This document shows positions 21,657 to 30,804 of a DNA stretch of 44,714 bases, piece by piece; positions within the stretch are counted from its first letter, which is position 1; every line of letters starts with the position of its first letter. Both the position numbers and the translations under genes were made by a program. Below the pieces are notes generated by a model. The model worked only from the letters and a program-made list of their open reading frames with translations. It had not been told where the DNA came from and searched no databases. The DNA is from a virus: positions 1 to 44,714 of the IMG/VR virus record IMGVR_UViG_3300010885_050227. One strand, written 5' to 3'.

Positions 21657-24600
21657 ATGCTCCGCGACATGGCCGCGGCGGATGCCGCGATGGCCTCGGC
21701 TCGAGCCGAGGCCGACCGCCTGCGGGATACGGTCGCAGGGATAGGTGATGGGAGCGGGAAGGCCGCGTCCGAGATCGTCGCCGGATCGGAGACAATCAAG
21801 AGGGCGCTGAAGGGCGTCGAGCAGGAGTACGACGCCGTACGTGACCACGCACTTGCCGCTGGAGCGGCAGAAAAGACGGTCGGGGATCAGCAGATCGCAA
21901 GGATCGGGAGGATGGACGCTGCATTCAGGCAACTCCGCGACACCAAGGCCGCGGCGTCCAATGCTGGGGCGGATGCTGGTATTAGCGATGTCGAGGTAGC
22001 GAAGCTGAACCTGATGGTGTCGAGAGGCGCTGACCTCCGCGACAGGTACATCCAGGCAGCCGCAGCGGCACAGAAGATCGGGCCGAGCTCGACCGACCTG
22101 GCGAGGTTGGAGTTGATGAACGCGCAGGTCGATGCACTTACCGAGGCCCTCGAGAAGACGAAGAAGCCAAGCGAAGTGCAGGTCGCGAAGCTGGCGTTGA
22201 TGCAGGCGCAAGCCTCATCTCTCCGAGCAAAACTCGATGAGGCGGCTAGTGCGGCAGAGCGGGTCAGTCCCGATTCTTCGGCGATTGAACGGGTCAGACT
22301 CCTAAATGCCCAAGCTGGAGCGCTCCGCGACAAATGGGCGGAGGCCGCCGTTGCGGCCAGAGGTGCAGCCGCGGCAGCGGATGGCTGGTGGATGGCCGAG
22401 AACGCTGGGATGAAGAATCGCGCCGAGGTGCTTCGGATCGTCGCGCAGCGCACTGCGGATGCAACGTTCCAGCAGGAGGCCTACAACCGGGCGGCGAACG
22501 ACTTGAACACCCACAGTGTCGGCTCCGGTATTGACTCCCGGATCGCGGCAGGCATGGCATCCGCACGAAACCAGTCGGAACTCTTGAGGGTTCAGATGCA
22601 GCGCACCGCCGAGGCGACCGCCAAGGCGCGAGCCGAGCAGGAGGCACTCAACCGGGCAGCCGAGGCGATGAACACCCACAACCTCGCGTCGAACATTGAC
22701 TCGCAGATTGCCGCCGACCGGGCGCGTGCGAAGAATGCGTCCGAGCTCCTGCGGATCGCGATGATGACGAAGGCAGCCGAGGAGGACGCTCGCGAAGCCT
22801 CGGGACCGAGTGACATCGCCCTGACGAAGATGGAAGTCCTGAAGAACCTCGCGCAGAAGTACCGGGACGCGGTGATCGAGGCTCACATCGCCACAGGAGG
22901 GGGCGGAGGTGGAGTTGGGGCATCCAAGGGGCTCTTTGGCGGCGTCCTCCCCGGTGGCGCGCGCGCCTCGGCCGCCTCAGTCACGACCGCGCTCGGCATC
23001 GGCCTTGCCGCCGCGCCTGTGATCGGATTGGCTGGCGCCGGCGGAATGGTGGGACTGACGGCCGCGATCGGGTCGCTCGTCGGCACGGTCGGCACCTTCA
23101 AGCTCGCGTTCGATGGCATCTCGAAGGCGGCGTTCACGAACCAGAAGGCGTTCGATGCGCTCAACCCGGTGCAGCAGAAGTTCGTGCAGACACTTCGGTC
23201 GCTCGACGCCGGGCTCGGAAAGACGCTCCACTCGATCGCGCAGAACACCGTGCTGCCTGGACTCACCTCGGCGATCTCCTCGGCGGTGACGCCGGCGTCG
23301 GTGAACACCCTGACGACCGCGGTGAAGGCTTTCTCGTCCGCGATCTCTGATGCCGCTCAGGCGTGGGGGAAGCTGCTCGGGTCGAACCAGTTCGCCTCGG
23401 CGCTCGGCGACGTGCTCCAGGCGGACGCCCGCTACGCCCGGGACTTCTTTGTCGGGATGTCAAACGTCGCCGACGGGATGGTGCACCTGATGCAGGCGGC
23501 GATCCCTCTGACCGACTGGATGGATCGCGGTGGGATCGCGCTCGGGAAGTGGATCGACAACTCGATCAAGGCGGCGCAGGCGAACGGTTCGCTCGCGTCG
23601 TTCTTCGACCGTGTGAAGACGTCGATCCGTACGCTCGGGGATCTGATCGGGAGCGTGAGTCATTTGTTCGGTGAGATGTTCGACGCGATCGGCTTCGACA
23701 ACTCGATCGGGCTTGTTGAGTTGATCTCGGACGCGATTCGCAGTCTGGGAGACTACGTTCACGACAACCAGGCCGCTTTCCACGATTTCTTCTCGGGGGC
23801 ACTACAGTCAGCCCGCGATCTTAGTGTGTTGGTCGGGGGATTTCTCAAGTCGCTCTCTCCGCTCATCAGCGCCGTGAAGGACGTTGCGGACGGGATCGGT
23901 GGGTGGCGAGTGGTGATAGACGGGATCGCCATCTTCTTTGCGGGGAAGATGCTTTTGAGCGTCGGCTGGGTCGCCAAACTAAGCGCGTCGATTCTTGGCC
24001 TCGGGCCAGCAACAAAGACTGCCGCCATGGAGATGACGGCCGCTCTTGCCCCCGTGGTTGCCGAACTCGAGGCGATCAGCATTGCTCTCGGTGGTGGCGC
24101 AGCGGCGGTGGCTGGAGGAGCCGCTGGGGCGGCGGCACGAGGAGGGATTCTTGGGATGCTCGGGCGTCTCGCGAAGATCGGAGCAATAACGATTGTTGTG
24201 GATTTCGTTGCAACGAATCTGCCGCAGGGGACAGGAAGCAATCCGCTCGCTGGAGTCCCCATCCTCGGAGACGTCTATGGCTTTGGGCAATACGTCGGTC
24301 AGAGCATCGCCGGGGGGGACTCAATCAGCCCGGCCGAGGCGGCAAAGAACCGACAGTGGTGGAGCATGCAGAACTCCCTCACTCGCGCGAACAACGCTTC
24401 CTCCTATGGAAAGTACCCAGGGGCAGATGTTGGCTCAACCTTCCAGACGCTCGCCCAGACAGCCATTGGCATCGGGCAGCGTGCACCGGCGATCGCGTCC
24501 GCGATGGGAATGAGCGGCGGAAAGGACAAGCTGCTTGCGCTCGCGAAGGCCGCCGTCGGCACCCCGTACGTGTGGGGCGGGTCCGGCGCGGGCGGGATGG

Positions 24601-27098
24601 ACTGCTCGGGCCTCGTGATGTGGGCGCTCGCGAACGGCATGAACATCAACATCGGCCGCACCACCTCCGACATGTTCGGCAAGGGCGCCTCCGAGACGCA
24701 GGCGCAGGCGCAGCCGGGCGACCTCGTGTTCACCGGGTTCGGGTCGAAGGGGCAGCCGGAGCACATGGGCATCTATGCCGGGAACGGTATGGTGTACGCG
24801 TCGCACGGCGGAAAGTCGAACACCGCAGCGAACCCGGGGCCGGGCGTGAAGCTCACGACGCTCGACCAGTTCGCATGGGGCGGGCGCGCGCCGGGCTCGG
24901 GCACGAACTACGCGTTCCAGGCGCTCCCGGGAGAGGTTCCCGGCAGCACGTATCAGTACGGCAACCCGTACGGCACACCGGGCGCCTTCGACCAGACCGG
25001 GATGCCGAAGGCGCCGAAGGTTTCCGCGAGCGAGAGGGTGTTCGGCGCCGCGCAGCAGACAGCGCTCGCGAACGCCCAGAGCGCCTACTCCGCCACGCGG
25101 GGGAGCGGGAGCCTCGAGCAGCAGGTCTCCGCCGACACCGCGTACATCAAAACCCTCAGAGGCCTGTACTCCGAGTTGGTTTCGGAGCAGACGAAGTACA
25201 AGGGTCACGCGAAGGAACTGGCCGCAATCGCGAAGCAGGAAGCGTCGATCCAGAAGGAAATCACCTCGACGGTCAAGCAGCGCACCGCGGACATCAAGGC
25301 GCTCAAGATGGAGCAGGCCGACACGAGGATCTACAAAGACCTCGGCCTCGACTCGTCCGGCGCGGAGCCCGGGGTCAAGATGGGGTCGCTCAAGAACCAG
25401 TTCAACTCACTCATCGCGGAAATCACGAAGACGCCGCAACTGATGACCGCCTCGGTCGGGAAGACGATCACGAACATCAGCAACGCGATCAGCGATGGGC
25501 TCGGGGCAAGCGGGCAGGGGAGACAGGCGATCGCGAACTCTCTCACCGCCGTCAGGCAGACCGTCAACGAGCATCTTTCCGCACTGAACAAGTCGGCGGC
25601 AGCATCGAAGGCAAACGCCAAAGCTCACGCGTCCCTGTCGGCATCCCTCGATCGCGCGAAGGACGATGTTGCGGCGGTGACGGGCGCCTCGACCCCTGAG
25701 ATTCGCACGCAGATCGCGCTGATCAACAAGGAGCTCTCCGGGTTCATCGGCCCGAACACGAAGGCGAAGATCCAGAGCCAGATCAGCGACCTGAAGAGCA
25801 TGATCTCGGCCCAGATCGGAACGCTCGTGAACGCGGCGAAGGATGCTGTCTCGAACGCGTGGAAGGCGCTCAACTCGTCCGTGAGCGACCTGATTTCGGC
25901 GGCGAACATCGCGTTCGATCAGCAGACGAACGCTCAGGTCACCTCGATGAACAACGCTCTGAGCGTGGAGATGTCAGCGCGGTCGAAATCTCTGTCGAAG
26001 CAGGTCGCGGCGATGGCCAAGAAACTCCAGGACGACCTGAAGAACATGCAGATCATGGTGTCGGGACCGAACGGCGGGTTCATGTTCGGCGGGTCGATCA
26101 CGCAGACCCCGACCCAGATGCTTCTCCAGCAGATGCAGGACTCGCGCGAGTCCGACCAGCTGCAGATGGCCCTCACCCAGGCGACGCAGGGACTCATCAC
26201 CGCGAACGCGACGGGCGATCCGGCCGCCATCGCCGCCGCCCGACAGTCGCTCAACGATGCTCAGTACGCAATCACCGTCGCCAACCTCCAGAAGCGGGCC
26301 GACGCCGAGGCCAAGGCGGCGTCCGATCAGTTGTCAGAGGCCCAGCAGGCCTACCAGGACGCCCAGCAGGAGCTCATCGACAACTTCCAGGAGCAGCAGG
26401 ACATCGCGAATCAGGCCTACCAGGACATGCGGCAGGCGGAAATCCAGAACTACCAGGATCAGCGCGCCATCCAGAAGCAGGCCATGGACGCCCAACTCGC
26501 CGAGTTCCAGGCATTGATGCAGCAGTACCCGGAGAACGCCGCCGGGTACCTCCAGCAGATGCTCGGGGTGTTCGCCGACAACGGGATCAACGGCGAGCTC
26601 TACAACGCGACGTTCGCGATCGGCGGGTCGATCGTGCACGGTCTCTACGACGCGCTCAACCACGATGGCGGCATCTACGACCAGATCGACGCCGTGATGA
26701 GCGCCCTCTACGCCCTTGCCGCGCTCCAGCAGAGCGCCGGGCTTTCGAACACCAACGGGGTCACGCCCCCGACGCTCGGCGGCGGACTTGGGGGCGCGTA
26801 CGGGGAGGGCGGACCTCCGCAACTCCATGGCGACGGGGGGCTGTTCACGGGCCCGACGTGGATGGGCGCGCATGATGTGGCTGGGGAGCGGGGACGCGAG
26901 GCTCTCCTTCCGCTTTCGAACGCTCGCGTGATGGGCGAGATCGCAGCTGCGATCACCGCGCAGATGGGTGGCGGCGACAGCGGCGACATCATCATCCAGG
27001 TTGACGGTCAGACGATCTTCCGGGCGTCCCGCAAGGAGGCCCAGCGCTTCGGCCGGCGGAACAAGACGATCTACTCGGGCCAGGGGGTCACCGCCTAA
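21657..27098 (+). CDS. Tape measure protein with NlpC/P60 domain
   Basis: 1813 residues, setting tail length. The N-terminal 400 residues are Ala-rich coiled coil with three imperfect repeats of an MAENAGMKNRAEVLRIVAQR-like segment. A hydrophobic Gly/Ala patch follows (about 443-480; IGLAAAPVIGLAGAGG). Residues about 955-1078 form an NlpC/P60 peptidase: GTPYVWGG, catalytic MDCSGLV (Cys about 982), then QPGDLV and PEHMGIY (His about 1034). It could cut peptidoglycan during DNA entry. A Gln-rich coiled coil is near the C-terminus. ATG 21657 lacks a ribosome binding site; ATA 21609, nine bases after GGAGG, gives a more typical IDVAVLTAQLEANI start. Confidence 0.92.
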   Translation: MLRDMAAADAAMASARAEADRLRDTVAGIGDGSGKAASEIVAGSETIKRALKGVEQEYDAVRDHALAAGAAEKTVGDQQIARIGRMDAAFRQLRDTKAAASNAGADAGISDVEVAKLNLMVSRGADLRDRYIQAAAAAQKIGPSSTDLARLELMNAQVDALTEALEKTKKPSEVQVAKLALMQAQASSLRAKLDEAASAAERVSPDSSAIERVRLLNAQAGALRDKWAEAAVAARGAAAAADGWWMAENAGMKNRAEVLRIVAQRTADATFQQEAYNRAANDLNTHSVGSGIDSRIAAGMASARNQSELLRVQMQRTAEATAKARAEQEALNRAAEAMNTHNLASNIDSQIAADRARAKNASELLRIAMMTKAAEEDAREASGPSDIALTKMEVLKNLAQKYRDAVIEAHIATGGGGGGVGASKGLFGGVLPGGARASAASVTTALGIGLAAAPVIGLAGAGGMVGLTAAIGSLVGTVGTFKLAFDGISKAAFTNQKAFDALNPVQQKFVQTLRSLDAGLGKTLHSIAQNTVLPGLTSAISSAVTPASVNTLTTAVKAFSSAISDAAQAWGKLLGSNQFASALGDVLQADARYARDFFVGMSNVADGMVHLMQAAIPLTDWMDRGGIALGKWIDNSIKAAQANGSLASFFDRVKTSIRTLGDLIGSVSHLFGEMFDAIGFDNSIGLVELISDAIRSLGDYVHDNQAAFHDFFSGALQSARDLSVLVGGFLKSLSPLISAVKDVADGIGGWRVVIDGIAIFFAGKMLLSVGWVAKLSASILGLGPATKTAAMEMTAALAPVVAELEAISIALGGGAAAVAGGAAGAAARGGILGMLGRLAKIGAITIVVDFVATNLPQGTGSNPLAGVPILGDVYGFGQYVGQSIAGGDSISPAEAAKNRQWWSMQNSLTRANNASSYGKYPGADVGSTFQTLAQTAIGIGQRAPAIASAMGMSGGKDKLLALAKAAVGTPYVWGGSGAGGMDCSGLVMWALANGMNINIGRTTSDMFGKGASETQAQAQPGDLVFTGFGSKGQPEHMGIYAGNGMVYASHGGKSNTAANPGPGVKLTTLDQFAWGGRAPGSGTNYAFQALPGEVPGSTYQYGNPYGTPGAFDQTGMPKAPKVSASERVFGAAQQTALANAQSAYSATRGSGSLEQQVSADTAYIKTLRGLYSELVSEQTKYKGHAKELAAIAKQEASIQKEITSTVKQRTADIKALKMEQADTRIYKDLGLDSSGAEPGVKMGSLKNQFNSLIAEITKTPQLMTASVGKTITNISNAISDGLGASGQGRQAIANSLTAVRQTVNEHLSALNKSAAASKANAKAHASLSASLDRAKDDVAAVTGASTPEIRTQIALINKELSGFIGPNTKAKIQSQISDLKSMISAQIGTLVNAAKDAVSNAWKALNSSVSDLISAANIAFDQQTNAQVTSMNNALSVEMSARSKSLSKQVAAMAKKLQDDLKNMQIMVSGPNGGFMFGGSITQTPTQMLLQQMQDSRESDQLQMALTQATQGLITANATGDPAAIAAARQSLNDAQYAITVANLQKRADAEAKAASDQLSEAQQAYQDAQQELIDNFQEQQDIANQAYQDMRQAEIQNYQDQRAIQKQAMDAQLAEFQALMQQYPENAAGYLQQMLGVFADNGINGELYNATFAIGGSIVHGLYDALNHDGGIYDQIDAVMSALYALAALQQSAGLSNTNGVTPPTLGGGLGGAYGEGGPPQLHGDGGLFTGPTWMGAHDVAGERGREALLPLSNARVMGEIAAAITAQMGGGDSGDIIIQVDGQTIFRASRKEAQRFGRRNKTIYSGQGVTA

Positions 27099-29839
27099 TG
27101 CCGAACATGACGTTCTCCGGTGGTGTGATCACCGACGCGGTTCGCACGATCGGCATTCAGGGTGATGGTGCCGCTGTTCCGGGCGGTGTGGGGGTGTGGC
27201 CTGCGGCGACGAACCTTTGCACGAACGGCGGCTTCGAGAGCGGATTCACCGGCTGGTCGGATTTCAACTACTCGGGCGGTCTGCCGACGTTCTCTAACCC
27301 GTCCGGGTCTTCTAAGTTCGGGACGAAATCGGGCCGTATGGTGCAGACGGTCGCTGGGGCCGACGCTGGGAAGGGGATAGCTTTCACGGTTTCGTCAGGT
27401 CAGACATACACCGTCTCAGCGTGGGTAAACGTCTCGTCGTTTACGGCTGCGGCGCTCGGGAACCGTGGTCTGTTCCTGCTTGATGGCGGGAATGTCGTGA
27501 ACGCCGCGATCACGGGTGCGACGTCCGGATACGTCAGGTTGACCGCGACGAGGACGATGTCGGGCACCTCGCTTGAGGTGCGGTTGTATGGGCCGCAGGG
27601 CACGGTCGATTGGGATGGTGTTCAGATCGAGACGGGGCCGATCGCGACGCCGTACATCGAGACGAACGGGGCGACCGCGACCAGGGCGGTCGCAAACGTG
27701 AATCCCCCGGCCTCGCTAATCCAAACATCAAAAGGGTTCATGGCGGCTCGCCTGAACCTCGGATTCAACACCAGCCAGGTCACGGCGATGACAGCAGGGA
27801 ACCCCGTCGTGTTCCGGATGATGACGACGACTTCCCAGTACATCGGCGCGACGTTCCTCATGGGTGGCGCCAACACGCTCCGCTTCCACAACGGCTCCGC
27901 GAATACCGACTTCACGATCCCAGCGACGCTCGCAGGGTCGAACGTAACCGTCGTGATATCGTGGGACGGGGCGGCAGGCAACATCTGGTTCTACGGCCCC
28001 GCCGGGAACTTCTCGTCCTCATTCACGTTCACCACCCCGACCGGGACACCGGCGTCATTCGGGATCGGATGTCAGACAAACACCGGGGCGCAGCAGCTTT
28101 GTGGGGCAGTCCTGTGGTTCGCGTGCGGCATGGGGCCGCTTTCGAACTCCGACGCGGCCTCCCTCAATGGGTTCGGAAACACCCCACCGCAACTGAACGA
28201 GTTGATGGCGATCCTGTCCACGGGCTCGTCCCCGACGATGACCTGGAGCGCGATCACCACCGCCTACGTCGCGACAGGTCTCGGGTTCGTTTGCCAGATG
28301 TCCGCGACGAATCCGCCGAACCTCCTTGCGTCCGATGGCGCCAGTTGGGTCGACATCACCCCTTACGTGCAGAAGTACGAAATCAACCGCGGCAAAACCC
28401 GAATCATCGACCGCTTCGAGACGGGAACGATGAGTCTCGTCCTGAAGAACACCGATCGGCGCTTCGACCCCGTCAACGCATCAGGGCCGTACTACCCGAA
28501 CCTGCGCCCAATGATCCCCATTCGCGCCGGCTTCGTCATCGGCGGGGTCACACAGTGGGGGTTCACCGGGTACGTGGAGCGCTGGCCGCAGGTTTGGGCG
28601 GGCCCGACGTGGGCCGAGGTTGACCTTATTGCCGTGGATGGGTTCGAGTTCGTCTCGAACCACGGCCTCACGAGCTCCTACGCGTACGGATACATCTATG
28701 CCACAGCCCCGGCGGTCATACTGGTCTTCACCTCCAATGTGATCGGGTACGTCGGGAACTCAACGAAAGTCACCCTCACTGTCGCGGGGACGAATACGCC
28801 GCTTTCGATCTCGGTCGTGGGCACCGCGATCACCGTCAACCTCCAGACGAACGGAGGCGGAGTCTGCACGTCCACCCTCGGTGACGTCAAGAACCTGATC
28901 CAGAACAACGTGGCGGCGAACGCCCTCGTCTCCGTCTCGTACATCGGGGGGGGGCAGGATTGGTTCCAGATCACCGCCATCGCCCCAGGGACGAGCAGCA
29001 GTGTCACCCTGTCGGGCGGAACCTTCACGCAGCAGCTGTCCGGAGCTCGCGTGGATGCCGTCCTAACCGCGTCGGGATACCCAACCGGATCGAGTTACAG
29101 GGCCATCTCGGCCGGCACCGTGCAGGTGCAAGCAGAGACGTTCGCCGCGAGCGAAACCACGAAAGCGATCGACGAGCTCTACAACGATGAGGCCACCGAA
29201 GACGGGGCGCTCTACTTCGACCGCAACGGCCGGATCGTGTTCCTTGACCGAACGGCTCTCACCGTCGGCGCGGCGCTCGTCCCGTACGCGACGCTGACCG
29301 ATGCACTCGGGGAGACGCCGGGAACGTTCCAGTACCAGGAGGGCACGGAGGGGCACTTTGACATCGACCTTGTCTACAACAACATCTCCTCGCAGCGCCT
29401 CAACTCGTCGACCACACAGACAGCGACCGACACCTCGAGCAACGCCAACTACTTCACCCGTTCGCTCTCAATATCCCCACTGTCGATCAGCGACACCGAC
29501 TCCCTCGCGCTCGCCCAGGCGATGCTCCTTCGATTCAAGCAGCCGCAGTTCTACTTCGACGCAATCACATGCTTCCCGGGAACGAATCCCGACTTCTGGG
29601 ACATGCTCGGGCAACTCGAGTTGATGAACACGCTCAAGATCGTTCGGCATCCGCCCGGGGCGGGGGCGCCGATCAACTCCATCGGCCCCGCCGTGAAGAT
29701 CACGATCAGCGGCGACAAGGATGCAAAGAACACCGTGTGGCAGATTCAGGTGGTCCCAGGGTTCCCCGTCAACTTCATCATTCTCGACGACCCGGTGTAT
29801 GGAAAGCTCGACACCGCAACGAACGGACTCGGCTACTAG
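27098..29839 (+). CDS. Distal tail protein with N-terminal lectin-like domains
   Basis: 913 residues. After a short leader, NLCTNGGFESGFTGWSD (about 40-56) begins a CBM4/9-like carbohydrate-binding module ending in VDWDGVQIE (about 172). A concanavalin/LamG-like part follows (about 205-350). From about 415 there is the tail/baseplate core: WVDITPYVQKYEINRGKTR, then FETGTMSLVLKNTDRRFDP and YPNLRPMIPIR, conserved in actinophage minor tail proteins. A beta insertion (about 540-640) carries an Ig-like pattern. The core in other phages starts near the N-terminus, so the lectin part looks like an added receptor-binding extension. ATG 27098 overlaps the tape measure TAA by one base. Confidence 0.85.
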   Translation: MPNMTFSGGVITDAVRTIGIQGDGAAVPGGVGVWPAATNLCTNGGFESGFTGWSDFNYSGGLPTFSNPSGSSKFGTKSGRMVQTVAGADAGKGIAFTVSSGQTYTVSAWVNVSSFTAAALGNRGLFLLDGGNVVNAAITGATSGYVRLTATRTMSGTSLEVRLYGPQGTVDWDGVQIETGPIATPYIETNGATATRAVANVNPPASLIQTSKGFMAARLNLGFNTSQVTAMTAGNPVVFRMMTTTSQYIGATFLMGGANTLRFHNGSANTDFTIPATLAGSNVTVVISWDGAAGNIWFYGPAGNFSSSFTFTTPTGTPASFGIGCQTNTGAQQLCGAVLWFACGMGPLSNSDAASLNGFGNTPPQLNELMAILSTGSSPTMTWSAITTAYVATGLGFVCQMSATNPPNLLASDGASWVDITPYVQKYEINRGKTRIIDRFETGTMSLVLKNTDRRFDPVNASGPYYPNLRPMIPIRAGFVIGGVTQWGFTGYVERWPQVWAGPTWAEVDLIAVDGFEFVSNHGLTSSYAYGYIYATAPAVILVFTSNVIGYVGNSTKVTLTVAGTNTPLSISVVGTAITVNLQTNGGGVCTSTLGDVKNLIQNNVAANALVSVSYIGGGQDWFQITAIAPGTSSSVTLSGGTFTQQLSGARVDAVLTASGYPTGSSYRAISAGTVQVQAETFAASETTKAIDELYNDEATEDGALYFDRNGRIVFLDRTALTVGAALVPYATLTDALGETPGTFQYQEGTEGHFDIDLVYNNISSQRLNSSTTQTATDTSSNANYFTRSLSISPLSISDTDSLALAQAMLLRFKQPQFYFDAITCFPGTNPDFWDMLGQLELMNTLKIVRHPPGAGAPINSIGPAVKITISGDKDAKNTVWQIQVVPGFPVNFIILDDPVYGKLDTATNGLGY

Positions 29840-29848
29840 AGACTCGCA

Positions 29849-29867
29849 CCGAAGGCGATACCTTCGG
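29849..29867 (+). terminator. Hairpin after the tail operon
   Basis: CCGAAGG (29849-29855) and CCTTCGG (29861-29867) form a perfect 7-bp stem around CGATA, nine bases after the last tail gene. No T-run follows, so it may slow or end transcription weakly, or act as an RNA processing site before the lysis genes. Confidence 0.4.
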
Positions 29868-29893
29868 ACAACTACTTCCCCAAGGGGGTCGGA

Positions 29894-30091
29894 ATGAAGT
29901 CTCTACTCCGGATGTCGAACGCCACAAAGGCGCAGCTGATCATCGCGATCAACTCGTTCCTCGCCCTCATCGTCGCTTTCGACGTCGTTCTCACACAGGC
30001 GCAAATAGGAGCGGTCAGCGTGTTCGCGAACGCCGTCCTGTCTCTCTTCGTCGCGAAGACGTACGGCCAGAGCTCGATGCGGAATCCGTAA
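29894..30091 (+). CDS. Small membrane protein, holin candidate
   Basis: 65 residues with AAGGGGG (29882-29888) upstream. One long or two short hydrophobic segments (AQLIIAINSFLALIVAFDVVL and IGAVSVFANAVLSLFVA) flanked by charged ends. It is the first of three successive membrane proteins directly before the endolysin, where holins reside. Two-segment topology resembles class II holins, but the sequence alone does not prove pore formation. Confidence 0.6.
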   Translation: MKSLLRMSNATKAQLIIAINSFLALIVAFDVVLTQAQIGAVSVFANAVLSLFVAKTYGQSSMRNP

Positions 30092-30094
30092 GGG

Positions 30095-30172
30095 GTGCGC
30101 CACTTCTCGATCGAGAGTTTTCTGCGCGCGCTCGTGCGGCGCCGAAACACGACCCAACCCGGTCGGGAGTAG
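30095..30172 (+). CDS. Possible 25-residue peptide
   Basis: GTG 30095 follows the preceding stop by three bases and reads through to TAG 30170-30172. The short basic amphipathic peptide (HFSIESFLRALVRRRN) fills the gap before the next membrane protein. The same DNA contains the palindrome TCTCGATCGAGA (30105-30116). Support is only the fit of boundaries; it may be an untranslated spacer. Confidence 0.25.
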   Translation: MRHFSIESFLRALVRRRNTTQPGRE

Positions 30173-30175
30173 CGC

Positions 30176-30451
30176 GTGCCCGAGGGAAACACCGAGAACG
30201 AGAACTCGATTGCCCAGATGACCCATTCCGATACGACCACGTCGGAATGGTCGGCAGACAAGAGAACGATGCGAAAACTCCGGTCGATCGCGGGCATCGG
30301 GATCGTTGCCGGATGGCTTCTTTCGGCGATCAACAGCTTCCTCCGCAACAACTACGAGTCCCTACAACTCACAACCCCCGTGATGGTCGTGTTCGCAGGC
30401 TTCCTCTTCGGGGACACAATCCTCAGAAGGAGGTACTCTGATGACCGTTGA
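30176..30451 (+). CDS. Membrane protein, holin/antiholin candidate
   Basis: 91 residues from GTG 30176, with CGGGAG (30164-30169) at suitable spacing. A hydrophilic N-terminus (about 35 residues) is followed by two hydrophobic segments (IAGIGIVAGWLLSAI and TTPVMVVFAGFLFG) and a basic end. It is placed between two other small membrane proteins and before the endolysin. A lysis role is inferred from position and topology only. Confidence 0.6.
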   Translation: MPEGNTENENSIAQMTHSDTTTSEWSADKRTMRKLRSIAGIGIVAGWLLSAINSFLRNNYESLQLTTPVMVVFAGFLFGDTILRRRYSDDR

Positions 30452-30773
30452 AGCCGTGCGACTCTCGATCGTGCTCGGAGGGTTCTTCGTGATCGGCTTC
30501 AACTTTTCCGTCATCGCACACGCCCCCAGGATCGTCAGCGCCGTCGGACCATGGCGACTCTTCATGGCGGGGAAGATCTTCTTCACTTTCGCGGTGATGA
30601 TTGTCGTTCATCGAAATCTCCATGCAGCGGTCGGGTGGCCCGAGCTTCTGGTTGCCTTTGGGATGCTCACCACCCTTCTGTCGATGCTGATGCTCGAGCA
30701 CTCCTACCGCATCCACAAGCAGCACGTGCCAGCGTTTCCAGTGGCGCCGGCGCGCGCTCCCCAAAGGCGATAG
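30441..30773 (+). CDS. Membrane protein with three predicted segments
   Basis: 110 residues; AAGGAGG (30427-30433) precedes ATG 30441, which lies inside the previous gene's end. Hydrophobic stretches SIVLGGFFVIGFNFSVIA, IFFTFAVMIVVH and ELLVAFGMLTTLLSMLML suggest three passes, then a basic cytoplasmic tail. This topology fits a class I holin partner of the adjacent endolysin. Which of the three neighbours is the actual holin cannot be decided from sequence. Confidence 0.6.
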   Translation: MTVEAVRLSIVLGGFFVIGFNFSVIAHAPRIVSAVGPWRLFMAGKIFFTFAVMIVVHRNLHAAVGWPELLVAFGMLTTLLSMLMLEHSYRIHKQHVPAFPVAPARAPQRR

Positions 30774-30804
30774 GCGACCATCTTCCGTGATAGGGTTCTG
30801 ACCG

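Noticed and set aside
23903-26875. Long alternative plus-strand frames inside the tape measure gene
   Set aside because: Arg/Gly-rich shadow translations within a continuous 1813-codon gene with recognisable coiled coils and an NlpC/P60 domain.
30105-30116. Palindrome TCTCGATCGAGA followed by GTTTTC as a terminator
   Set aside because: No loop, short arms and only four Ts; it is also covered by a possible small peptide frame.
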